Positions 9,680-17,166 of a stretch of 40,246 nucleotides of DNA are shown here, in pieces. This DNA comes from Planctomycetota bacterium. GTDB lineage: Bacteria > Planctomycetota > UBA1135 > UBA2386. The notes under the pieces are model-generated. The model worked only from the letters and a program-made list of their open reading frames with translations. It was not told where the DNA came from and ran no database searches. Within the stretch, counting starts at the first letter, position 1, and each line of letters opens with the position of its first letter. The position numbers were made by a program, and so were the translations under genes. The DNA lies in NCBI GenBank assembly GCA_016794035.1, contig JAEUHS010000093.1, positions 1 through 40,246 of the forward strand, written 5' to 3'.

Positions 9680-9691
9680 GGGGGTGGTCAA
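9664..9691 (-). promoter_or_regulatory. Predicted sigma70-type promoter of the polyene-like operon
   Basis: On the minus strand, TTGACC (9691-9686, 5 of 6 with consensus) is followed after 16 bases by GATACT (9669-9664, 4 of 6). This places initiation near 9657, ahead of the fabG-like gene. It is the best promoter match I found in the window. Confidence 0.45.
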
Positions 9692-9747
9692 GGTCGCCGG
9701 CGCCGGCTCGTGCTTGCATGCCGACACGCCGCCGCGAAACTGACGGC

Positions 9748-10182
9748 ATGCGTCTGTCACCGTCGGTCCGTCTCGCGCTGCCGCTGCTCTGCTTCCTGGT
9801 GCCGCTGTCGAGCTGCAAGGGGCCGCCGCAGCCGGCGGAGGTCAACACCGCCGGCCTGCGCATCTCGGTGCTGCGCGTCAAGAACGGTCGCAAGGGCATC
9901 GACATGACCGTGCGGATCTTCAACGACCACGACCAGCGCGTGTCGTTCGACATCGGCGGCGTGCGCCTGATCTGTCCCGACGGCAGCGAGATGTCGCCGA
10001 ACGCGTCGCGCAGCAAGCCGAACGTGCAGGCGAAGAACAGCCAGGACTTCCGCTGGTTGTTCAGCTACCAGAACCGCGACCCGCTGCCGGCCGGGATGTA
10101 CGACCTGGAGATCAAGGACATCTTCGTCGGCGACATCCAGCTCGACATGCGCGCGCAGTTCCAGGCCAACGTCGGCGGCTGA
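9748..10182 (+). CDS. Small lipoprotein of unknown function
   Basis: A 144-residue protein with a clear lipoprotein signal: MRLSPSVRL, a hydrophobic core, and the lipobox LSSC at about residue 20. The mature part is predicted to be a single beta-rich domain (for example IDMTVRIFNDHDQRVSFDIGG), an immunoglobulin-like or DUF1425-like pattern, but I cannot assign a family. It is transcribed away from the polyene-like operon and stands 54 bp ahead of the DUF1552 gene. The start at 9748 is chosen because the signal peptide begins there; an in-frame ATG at 9718 would add a polar extension. Confidence 0.7.
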   Translation: MRLSPSVRLALPLLCFLVPLSSCKGPPQPAEVNTAGLRISVLRVKNGRKGIDMTVRIFNDHDQRVSFDIGGVRLICPDGSEMSPNASRSKPNVQAKNSQDFRWLFSYQNRDPLPAGMYDLEIKDIFVGDIQLDMRAQFQANVGG

Positions 10183-10236
10183 TCGGCGGGCTGCGACGGG
10201 CGCCACCGGGGCTCGCCCGGCGCGGGCGCTTCGGCG

Positions 10237-11583
10237 ATGATCCCGCGCATGCGCCCGTTCCGCGGCACCGCTCTCGATCGCCGCACCTTCCTGCGCGGCA
10301 GCGGCGCGCTGCTCGCCGTGCCCTGGCTCGACGCGATGCTGCCGGCGTTCGGGCCGCCGCCGGCCAGGACGCCGCGCAGCGTGTTCGTGTTCTCGCCCAA
10401 CGGCATGCATCCGGGCGAGTGGCGCGTCGCCGGCGACGGCCGGGCCGCGACGTTCGAGGGCACGCTGGCGCCGCTGCGGCCGCTGCGCGCGCGGCTGACG
10501 GTGTTCTCGGGCCTGGCGATCGACGGCGGTCGCGCGCACGGCGACGGTCCCGGCGACCATGCGCGCGCGGCGGCGTCGTTCCTGACCTGCGCGCATCCGA
10601 AGAAGACCGACGGCGCCGACATCGAGGTCGGCACCAGCGTCGACCAGGTGATCGCCGCGCAGCAGGGCCAGGCGACCTCGTTCGCGTCGCTCGAGCTCGG
10701 CATGGAGCGCGGCGCCGCGGCCGGCCGCTGTGATTCGGGCTACTCGTGCGCCTACGTCGGCAGCGTCAGCTGGCGCACGCCGACCACGCCGGTGGCGAAG
10801 GAGACCGATCCGCGGGCGGTGTTCGCGCGGCTGTTCGGCGATCCGGTCGCCGCCGGCGACGCCGCCGCCGCGCGCCGCCAGCGCGAGCGGGACCAGTCGG
10901 TGCTCGACGCCGTGCGCGCCGACGCCAGGTCGCTGGCCGGCAGGCTCGGCAGCAGCGACCGGCACAAGCTCGACCAGTACCTGCAGTCCGTGCAGGAGCT
11001 CGAACAGCGCCTCGCGCGGCTCGACGACGAGGGTCCCGCGACGCCGGTGCCCGCAGGCCTGCTGGCGACCGGCCAGGGCCAGCCCGAGAAGCTGGCGCTG
11101 ATGTACGAGCTGATGGCGCTGGCGCTCGCGACCGACCGCACGCGCGTGCTGACGTTCATGCTCGGCAACGGCGGCAGCAACCGCAGCTACCGCTTCCTCG
11201 GCGTGCCCGAAGGCCACCACGAACTCAGCCACCACGGCAAGCAGCCCGAGAAGCTCGCGGGCCTGGCGAAGATCGACCGCTTCCAGCTCGAGCAGTTCGC
11301 CGCGTTCCTGCAGCGGCTGGCCGGCGAGAAGACCGGCGACGGCGACCTCCTGGCGCAGACGCTGGTCGTGTTCGGCTCCGGCCTCGGCGACGGCGACCGC
11401 CACAACCATGACGACCTGCCGGTGCTGTTGGCCGGCGAGGGCTGCGGCGCCGCCAAGGGCCGCGGCCACGTCAGGGTCGGCAAGGAGACGCCGATGGCGA
11501 ACCTGTATCTCGGGGTGATGCAGGCGATGGGGGTGCGCGTCGCGTCGTTCGCGGACAGTGACGGCGTGTTGGATCTGGGGTAG
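10237..11583 (+). CDS. DUF1552 family protein with Tat signal
   Basis: A 448-residue exported protein. The N-terminus DRRTFLRGSGALLAVPWLDA is a twin-arginine signal, followed by SVFVFSPNGMHPGEW and LTVFSGLAIDGGRAHGDG, typical of the DUF1552 family common in Planctomycetota and other environmental bacteria. The conserved blocks FMLGNGGSNRSYRFLGV and HHELSHHGKQPEKLAGLAKI are present. The biochemical role of DUF1552 is unknown; it is often found beside DUF1592/DUF1588 cytochrome-like proteins, and none is here. An alternative ATG lies at 10249, closer to the twin-arginine motif. Confidence 0.88.
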   Translation: MIPRMRPFRGTALDRRTFLRGSGALLAVPWLDAMLPAFGPPPARTPRSVFVFSPNGMHPGEWRVAGDGRAATFEGTLAPLRPLRARLTVFSGLAIDGGRAHGDGPGDHARAAASFLTCAHPKKTDGADIEVGTSVDQVIAAQQGQATSFASLELGMERGAAAGRCDSGYSCAYVGSVSWRTPTTPVAKETDPRAVFARLFGDPVAAGDAAAARRQRERDQSVLDAVRADARSLAGRLGSSDRHKLDQYLQSVQELEQRLARLDDEGPATPVPAGLLATGQGQPEKLALMYELMALALATDRTRVLTFMLGNGGSNRSYRFLGVPEGHHELSHHGKQPEKLAGLAKIDRFQLEQFAAFLQRLAGEKTGDGDLLAQTLVVFGSGLGDGDRHNHDDLPVLLAGEGCGAAKGRGHVRVGKETPMANLYLGVMQAMGVRVASFADSDGVLDLG

Positions 11584-11591
11584 CTCGGGCG

Positions 11592-12680
11592 ATGCCGACT
11601 CGGCGGCGGTGGGTGATCGGTTGCGGCGCTGCGCTCGCGATCGCCGTGGTCGGGCCGATGCTGATCCGCAGCTGTGCCCTCGCCGTCGTCATGGACGGGC
11701 CGTGGCTCGAGGTCGAGCCGTCACCCGACGGGCGTTTCGACGTCCTGCGCGAGACGCACACGTTCGGGCTGGACGGCTACACGCGCCTGTGGATCGCCGC
11801 GCACGGCGAATCGGACCGAGCCCGGTGGTTCGAGATCGCGCCCCAGGTCGACGGCACGTGGCACACCGAGTGGGTGGCTGCCGACCACCTGATGCTCACG
11901 GACCACGGCGCGTGGCCGGAGACGCGCATGCCGTACCGGGATCGGCACTGGCGCGGTGTGCGCATCGAGACGCGCGTCGCCGCCCGACCCGTCTCGTGTC
12001 TGGCAGCCGATGCGATGCACGAGGTGACCGTCTGGACGCAGGAGGACTCCCGTGGCTGCCGCAGCACGGTCGTGCTGAGCTCCACCTGGCAGAGTGGCGA
12101 CAAGCTGTGGGAGCGCGTGCTTCCGTACGGGCCGTGGCAGGTCGAAGCGACCTGGCTGGCCGTCGATCATCTCCATCTGTCGATGCGTGCGGAACCGGGA
12201 GTGTCGCTGCCGCAAGTCGCGTCTTCGTGCGGCCGCATCACGATCACCAGCGAGTGGAGCGGACAGCCCAACGCCCCGGGGATGCACCTCGACCCGCTGA
12301 CCGTGCTGTTCGAGGGTCGGCCCGTGGCGATCCTGTTCGACCTGCTGGAGTCGGGACGCGCCGAACAACGCCGCGACGCGGCCGTGCAGATGCGATTCGT
12401 CTATCGAGGCCTGCCCCGTTCCCCGCTGAGGACGGAGCGGCCCGGCGGCGACGAGGCCGAGAGCGAACCCTGCCGGCAGCGCGCCGGCGTCTTGCTGCCG
12501 CACCTGATCCCGTTGCTCGAAGACCGGGACCCGACCGTGCGCTTCGCCGTGGTCGAGACCATCCGCGACATGGGCCACCATGCCGAATCCGCGCGTTCCG
12601 CGCTGGAGGCGCTGCGCGACGACGGGTACCCCGAGGTCCGCGAGGCGGTGCGACAGGCGCTGGCCGCGCTGCCCGAGTGA
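11592..12680 (+). CDS. Membrane-anchored protein with HEAT-like C-terminus
   Basis: A 362-residue protein with one N-terminal hydrophobic segment (WVIGCGAALAIAVVGPMLI), so it is probably exported and membrane-tethered. The central part, residues 35-250, is a beta-rich unknown domain with several Trp residues. From about residue 260 the sequence becomes helical and repetitive (PHLIPLLEDRDPTVRFAVVE, SALEALRDDGYPEVREAVRQ), the pattern of two or more HEAT repeats used for protein-protein contact. The gene starts 8 bp after the DUF1552 stop, suggesting co-transcription. I do not recognise the family. Confidence 0.7.
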   Translation: MPTRRRWVIGCGAALAIAVVGPMLIRSCALAVVMDGPWLEVEPSPDGRFDVLRETHTFGLDGYTRLWIAAHGESDRARWFEIAPQVDGTWHTEWVAADHLMLTDHGAWPETRMPYRDRHWRGVRIETRVAARPVSCLAADAMHEVTVWTQEDSRGCRSTVVLSSTWQSGDKLWERVLPYGPWQVEATWLAVDHLHLSMRAEPGVSLPQVASSCGRITITSEWSGQPNAPGMHLDPLTVLFEGRPVAILFDLLESGRAEQRRDAAVQMRFVYRGLPRSPLRTERPGGDEAESEPCRQRAGVLLPHLIPLLEDRDPTVRFAVVETIRDMGHHAESARSALEALRDDGYPEVREAVRQALAALPE

Positions 12681-12813
12681 TGCCCACCGGGCGCGGCCGA
12701 AGAACGGCGGCGCCGGTCCCCGAGCCGCCGCGCAAGTCATGGCCGGCCGGCCCGGCTCAGCGCTCGCAGCAGCTGGAGCCGGGGCTCGCCGCCAGCTACG
12801 CTGCCATCCACAC

Positions 12814-12888
12814 GCGCCCGTAGTTCAGCGGAAGAGCATCGGTCTTCGGAACCGAGGGTCGCAGGTTCGAATCCTGCCGGGCGTGCCA
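12814..12888 (+). tRNA. tRNA-Arg, anticodon TCG
   Basis: A complete 75-nt cloverleaf is visible. The acceptor arm is GCGCCCG (12814-12820) with CGGGCGT (12878-12884; one G-U pair), discriminator G, and encoded CCA (12886-12888). The D stem is GTTC/GAGC, the anticodon stem TCGGT/ACCGA with loop CTTCGGA and anticodon TCG at 12846-12848. The variable loop has 5 nt, and the T arm is GCAGG-TTCGAAT-CCTGC. It would read CGA and, by wobble, CGG arginine codons. It lies between the HEAT-like gene and mgtE on the same strand. Confidence 0.96.
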
Positions 12889-12945
12889 GCGCTGGCGGTG
12901 CGAACGCGACTGGCGAACGGGCGACCGCCCGGCCACGATCGCCGC

Positions 12946-14274
12946 ATGGACCCGTCGACCGTCGATCCCGCGCTGCGTTCGTTCGTCGGGCGCATGTTCG
13001 AGCGCGACAGCATCGGCGCGGCGCGACTGCTCGAGACGATGGAGGAAGGCCAGGTCGTCGAGGTGCTGCGCCTGCTGCCGCCGGCGGTGGCCGGGCGCGC
13101 CGTGCGCCAGCTGCAGGTCAGCTACGCGGCGGCGCTGCTGCGCGACGCCGAGGCCGACCTGTTCGTCGAGATCGCGCGCGAGCTCGAGCCGCAGCATGCG
13201 GCGGCGATCTTCATGCACCTGCCGGCGGAGGCCCGCGAACGCTTCCTGCAACACCTGCCCGAACGGCTGAAGCGCGACGTGCAGGAGCAGCTGACGTTCC
13301 CCGAGGACAGCGTCGGTCGGCTGATGAGCACGCAGTTCCTGACGCTGCGCCAGGACCTGACGGTGCAGGAGGCGATCGAGCGCATCCGTTCGCTGGCGGC
13401 GAAGCGCTTCCCGGCGTCGTACGCCTACGTCGTCGACAAGGACGACCACCTGGTCGGCGTGATGAACATGCGCGACCTGATGCTCGCCGATCCGTCGCAG
13501 CGGCTGGCGGCGGTGATGCGCAAGGAGGTGTTCGCGCTGCCGTGCTTCACCGATCGCGAACAGGCCGCCGCCGAGCTGTCGAAACGGCGCTACTTCGCGG
13601 CGCCGGTCGTCGACGCCGAACAGCGCATGCTCGGCATCATCAAGGCCGAGCAGCTCTTGCACGGCGTGCAGGAGGAGCTGACCGGCGACATCCAGACCAT
13701 GTTCGGCGCCGGCGCCGACGAACGCGTCACGTCGTCGATCGGCTACTCGCTGAGCCGCCGCCTGCCGTGGCTGCACGTCAACCTGCTGACCGCGTTCCTG
13801 GCCGCCGGCGTGGTCGCGCTGTTCGAGGACACGATCGCGCGCATGACCGTGCTGGCGGTGTTCCTGCCGGTCGTCGCCGGCCAGGGCGGCAACGCCGGCG
13901 CGCAGTCGCTGGCGATCGTGATGCGCGGCCTCGTGATGCGCGAAGTGCCGCGCAACGGCGTGCGCCGGCTGATCCTCAAGGAGGCGTTGCTCGGCACCGT
14001 GTCCGGCGCCGCGACCGGCGCCGTGACCGCGCTCGTCGCCTGGCTGTGGAACGGCAATCCGTGGCTCGGTCTCGTGATCGGCATCGCGATGGTGATCAAC
14101 CTGTTCGCGGCCGGGCTGGCCGGCGCGGCGATCCCGCTGCTGATGCGCGCGCTGCGGCTGGACCCGGCCCAGAGCTCGAGCATCGTGCTGACGACGGTCA
14201 CCGACGTGGTCGGCTTCTTCGCCTTCCTCGGGCTGGCGTTGGCGTTCGAACCGCTGATCGTGGGCACGGTCTGA
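12946..14274 (+). CDS. mgtE: Magnesium transporter MgtE
   Basis: A 442-residue MgtE, a Mg2+-gated magnesium channel of the cytoplasmic membrane. The domain order is standard: a helical N domain (residues about 20-120), two CBS domains (about 125-185 and 190-245), a plug helix, and five transmembrane helices from about residue 275. The pore signature GQGGNAGAQ (312-320) is intact. The ATG at 12946 gives the family's usual length; a longer in-frame reading would run through the tRNA and is rejected. The gene starts 57 bp after the tRNA. Confidence 0.95.
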   Translation: MDPSTVDPALRSFVGRMFERDSIGAARLLETMEEGQVVEVLRLLPPAVAGRAVRQLQVSYAAALLRDAEADLFVEIARELEPQHAAAIFMHLPAEARERFLQHLPERLKRDVQEQLTFPEDSVGRLMSTQFLTLRQDLTVQEAIERIRSLAAKRFPASYAYVVDKDDHLVGVMNMRDLMLADPSQRLAAVMRKEVFALPCFTDREQAAAELSKRRYFAAPVVDAEQRMLGIIKAEQLLHGVQEELTGDIQTMFGAGADERVTSSIGYSLSRRLPWLHVNLLTAFLAAGVVALFEDTIARMTVLAVFLPVVAGQGGNAGAQSLAIVMRGLVMREVPRNGVRRLILKEALLGTVSGAATGAVTALVAWLWNGNPWLGLVIGIAMVINLFAAGLAGAAIPLLMRALRLDPAQSSSIVLTTVTDVVGFFAFLGLALAFEPLIVGTV

Positions 14275-14283
14275 GGGCCGCGC

Positions 14284-14313
14284 CCGGTCATCGGTCATCG
14301 GTCATCGGTCGTC
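14284..14313. repeat. Short tandem heptamer repeat between mgtE and the DUF2231 gene
   Basis: The 7-mer GGTCATC is repeated three times head to tail, followed by a GGTCGTC variant. It sits in the 27-bp gap between the convergent stops and runs into the 3' end of the DUF2231 coding frame. A slippage origin is likely; no function is evident. Confidence 0.55.
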
Positions 14314-14811
14314 GCCGTCGGTAGCGTGCAGGACCGGCACACCGCCGGTCGCCGCCGCACCCACGTACGCCGCCCCCGCGTTGTGGACGTAGATCAGTTC
14401 GCCGCCCTTCTGGCCGACCTGGTAGCCGAGCCCCAGCACCACCAGCGTGCCGGCGAACGTCGCCACCCCGGCCACCAGATGCGCGCGGCGACCACGCAGC
14501 AGCAGCGGCAACAGCGCCAGGCCGAGCAGCACACCGCCGCCCCACACGAAGCGTTCGCCGGCCTCGGCGTGCGCTTCGATCACGGCCTCGGGCACGACCG
14601 TCTCGACGCGTTCCTCGTCGGCTTCGCCGCTGCGCAGCGCCAGCACGCCGCTGCCGACCAGCAGCAGCTGGCCGATGAACACCAGCGACCACGCGCGGCG
14701 CGGCAGCCAGTCGCGCCAGATGGCGAGCAGCACGCCGCCGGTCAGCAGCGGCATCAGCACGGCGAGCGCGATGGGGAGGTGGACGATCTTCGGGTGCAGG
14801 GGGAGGTCCAT
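14302..14811 (-). CDS. DUF2231 family membrane protein
   Basis: A 169-residue protein with about four transmembrane helices. The N-terminus MDLPLHPKIVHLPIALAVLM matches the DUF2231 pattern, in which a HPxxVHxP motif begins the first helix. The family is sometimes linked to haem or redox proteins, but its function is not established. The ATG at 14811 is preferred over a frame open to 14946, since the family begins at this His-Pro motif. It is divergent from the LuxR-type regulator with 116 bp between starts, so that regulator could control it; this is inference. Confidence 0.82.
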   Translation of the reverse strand: MDLPLHPKIVHLPIALAVLMPLLTGGVLLAIWRDWLPRRAWSLVFIGQLLLVGSGVLALRSGEADEERVETVVPEAVIEAHAEAGERFVWGGGVLLGLALLPLLLRGRRAHLVAGVATFAGTLVVLGLGYQVGQKGGELIYVHNAGAAYVGAAATGGVPVLHATDGDDR

Positions 14812-14927
14812 GTGCGGGGTCCGGGTGGTTGTGTGATCATGCCGAAGGCGAAGTGCCGCGACGCCCGACACGATCGGCCATGCGCGTGCACTCGACCATC
14901 CACAGAGTGTGATAGCGTGCCCGGCGA

Positions 14928-15521
14928 ATGGACTTGCAGCTGCCACATGCGTCGGATGGTGGATCCGAACGGCGCGTTCTCGGCGCCGCCGTGGTGCTGT
15001 TCGTCGCCGTTGCCGCGCTGGCGTTGCTCGACCTGCTGGCCGACCTGCGCGAAGGTACGACCGCCGCGCACGTCGCGTTCGAGGGCGGCGTCGTGGTGGC
15101 GGGTGTCGCCGGGTTGCTGCTGGGCCTGCGGCGTATCCGTGCCTTGCGCATCGCCGAACGGCAGGCGCGTGCCGAGGTCGCCAACCTCGACCAACGGCTG
15201 GCCGCCGTGCGGCAGGACGCGGAGCGCTGGCGCACCGAGGCGAAGGACCTGCTGCAGGGGCTCGGTGCCGCGATCGAACGCCAGCTCGTGCGCTGGGAAC
15301 TGACGGCCGCCGAGCACGACGTCGCTCTCTTGCTGTTGAAGGGTTTGAGCCACAAGCAGGTGGCCGAGATGCGGGGCAGCAGCGAGGCGACCGTGCGCCA
15401 GCAGGCGCGCGGCGTCTACCGCAAGGCCGGCGTCGAGGGTCGCCACGACCTCGCGGCGTTCTTCCTCGAAGGCGTGCTGGCGCCCGCCAGCGACGTCGAG
15501 GGCCTTTCGAAGAACGGATGA
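14928..15521 (+). CDS. Membrane-anchored LuxR-type HTH regulator
   Basis: A 197-residue protein with two hydrophobic segments (residues 17-38 and 51-68), a charged helical linker likely to form a coiled coil (70-115), and a C-terminal LuxR-type helix-turn-helix (124-182: LTAAEHDVALLLLKGLSHKQ, then the recognition segment SSEATVRQQARGVYRKAGV). It has no receiver or autoinducer domain, so any signal would be sensed through the membrane segments or the linker. It should bind DNA while held at the inner membrane. It is divergent from the DUF2231 membrane protein. Confidence 0.82.
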   Translation: MDLQLPHASDGGSERRVLGAAVVLFVAVAALALLDLLADLREGTTAAHVAFEGGVVVAGVAGLLLGLRRIRALRIAERQARAEVANLDQRLAAVRQDAERWRTEAKDLLQGLGAAIERQLVRWELTAAEHDVALLLLKGLSHKQVAEMRGSSEATVRQQARGVYRKAGVEGRHDLAAFFLEGVLAPASDVEGLSKNG

Positions 15522-16014
15522 CTTGCGTGCATCTGCTCGGCCGAGAGTGGTGGGGAGAGCCGTCCGGGTGGTGAGTCCGTCAGGGCGGCGATGGCGCCGC
15601 GCACCGTGTGGGCGGCGTCGGGGCTCATCGGGTGGATGCTGCGGTTGCCCAGTCCTGGCGCCATGCGCGCACTTCGTACCCGCGCGGCTGACGCGGTAGC
15701 AGTCCGAGGAACCTGGCTGGGGTCTGTGCCTCCTTGTCGCGGTGGAAGCGTCGCCGCACGTAGTCGCGGTGGACGAGGAAGATCGACAGTTGGTCTTGCA
15801 GGCCCCCGGCCTGCTTGGTCAGCAGCCACGATCGGCGACGAGGTCCTGCGGGCCTTCGAGTGCTGGGGCGATCTGTTGCGCGCAGTGGACCGGGACCGGG
15901 AACCGCCGGCCGTCCTCGACGCCACGTCGCTGACGGATGTGTTCGCCGACTGACGCCGCGGTGCCCGCCGGGAATCGGCCAACGTCGGCCCCCGGCGATC
16001 CGTAGGTAGGCGCC
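15522..16014. other. 493-bp region without an intact gene
   Basis: Reading all frames, I find no convincing complete gene. The left half contains a minus-strand transposase-like fragment (15625-15831). The right half, 15832-15953, has a short plus-strand stretch ending in a plausible acidic C-terminus (DEVLRAFECWGDLLRAVDRD and on to a TGA at 15951-15953) with no recognisable start. The two fragments meet near 15830, which looks like a junction of decayed genes. No terminal inverted repeats or target duplications were seen. Confidence 0.5.
15625..15831 (-). pseudogene. Transposase-like C-terminal relic
   Basis: In one minus-strand frame about 68 residues read as the end of a DDE-type transposase or integrase-core protein: a segment LQDQLSIFLVHRDYVRRRF, then TPARFLGLLPRQPRGYEV and AWRQDW, ending in TGA (15625-15627). 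The pattern Y-V-R-x-R, then TPAxxLGL, is the usual C-terminal block of such enzymes. There is no start or catalytic core upstream in frame, so it would be a decayed fragment. The call rests on pattern recognition alone. Confidence 0.38.
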
Positions 16015-17163
16015 ATGCCCTCACCGACCCGCCGTTCGTTCCTCGCCGCCGTGGCCGCCGCCGGCGCCGCCGCACCGCTCGCCGCCCGGGCCGGGCGCCG
16101 GACCCGGGCGTCCGCGCCGCCGCAGAAGATCCTGGTCCTGGGGGGCACCGGCTTCCTCGGCCCCCACTTCGTGCGCGCCGCGCTCGCGAACGGCCACACG
16201 GTCACGCTGTTCAACCGCGGCAAGACCAACCCGGGTCTGTTCGACGACCTCGAACAGCTGCGCGGCGACCGCGAGCAGGGGGACCTCGCGGCGTTGCAGG
16301 GGCGCACGTTCGACGCGGTGGTCGACACGTCTGGCTACGTGCCGGCCCACGTCGAGGCGACCGCCAGGCTGTTCGCGGAGTCGGCGCGGCACTACCAGTT
16401 CGTCAGTTCGGTCTCGGTCTACGGCGGCTTCGGCGAGCGTGCCGAGACGTTCACCGAGGCGACACCGGTCGCGACCGTCGACGACGAGGACGTCGCCAAG
16501 GTCAGCACGATCCGGCAGTCGATGCCGTTCTACGGGCCCCTGAAGGCGCGCTGCGAGGCGGCGGCGGAGGCGGCGATGCCCGGCCGCACCAGCAACATCC
16601 GCCCCGGTCTGATCGTCGGTCCCGGCGACACCAGCGATCGCTTCACCTGGTGGCCGGTGCGCATCGACCGCGGCGGCGAAGTGCTCGCGCCGGGCGACCC
16701 CGACGGCCAGGTGCAGTTCCTCGACGTGCGGGACCTCGCCGCCTGGATGCTGCACTGCGTCGAACAGGGTGTCGTCGGCGTCTTCAACGCGACCGGTTTC
16801 GCCGGTCCGGTGTCGATGCAGGACGTGCTGTGTGCCTGCAAGTGCGCGACCGCCAGCCCGGTGACGCTGACCTGGGCCAGCGAGGAGTTCCTGGCCGCGA
16901 ACGAGGTCGGTCCCTGGATGACGATGCCGCTGTGGCTGCCGCGCGAGGGCCGCAGTCTGGTCGACAACGGGCGCGCCGTCGCCGGCGGGCTGCGCTTCCG
17001 GCCGATCGCCGACACGGTGCGCGACACGCTGCAGTGGGCCAAGGCCGAACGGGGTGACAAGCCGTTCCCCCGCACCGGCCTGCCGGCTGCCCGCGAGGCG
17101 GATTTGCTGGCGAAATGGCATGCCGCCGCGAAGGCGCGTGCGGAGCCGGCGACCGGGCGGTAA
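16015..17163 (+). CDS. Tat-exported NAD-dependent epimerase/dehydratase-like protein
   Basis: A 382-residue protein with a twin-arginine signal (PTRRSFLAAVAAAGAAAPLA) followed by an extended SDR Rossmann domain. The nucleotide motif GGTGFLG lies near residue 43, and SSVSVYGGFGE (near residue 130) occupies the place of the catalytic Ser/Tyr region, although a standard YxxxK is not obvious: FYGPLKARCE is the nearest candidate. A Rossmann enzyme exported folded by Tat implies that its cofactor is loaded in the cytoplasm. It begins a plus-strand run and stops 3 bp before the S46 peptidase gene. Confidence 0.82.
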   Translation: MPSPTRRSFLAAVAAAGAAAPLAARAGRRTRASAPPQKILVLGGTGFLGPHFVRAALANGHTVTLFNRGKTNPGLFDDLEQLRGDREQGDLAALQGRTFDAVVDTSGYVPAHVEATARLFAESARHYQFVSSVSVYGGFGERAETFTEATPVATVDDEDVAKVSTIRQSMPFYGPLKARCEAAAEAAMPGRTSNIRPGLIVGPGDTSDRFTWWPVRIDRGGEVLAPGDPDGQVQFLDVRDLAAWMLHCVEQGVVGVFNATGFAGPVSMQDVLCACKCATASPVTLTWASEEFLAANEVGPWMTMPLWLPREGRSLVDNGRAVAGGLRFRPIADTVRDTLQWAKAERGDKPFPRTGLPAAREADLLAKWHAAAKARAEPATGR

Positions 17164-17166
17164 GCA

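Noticed and set aside
12580..12945. An upstream in-frame extension of mgtE
   Set aside because: It would translate through the tRNA-Arg gene and adds residues not found in MgtE.
15591..15953. A 120-codon plus-strand ORF in the gene-free stretch
   Set aside because: Its first two thirds are Arg/Trp-rich and antisense to the transposase-like relic; only the last 40 or so residues look protein-like. It is treated as a remnant, not a gene.
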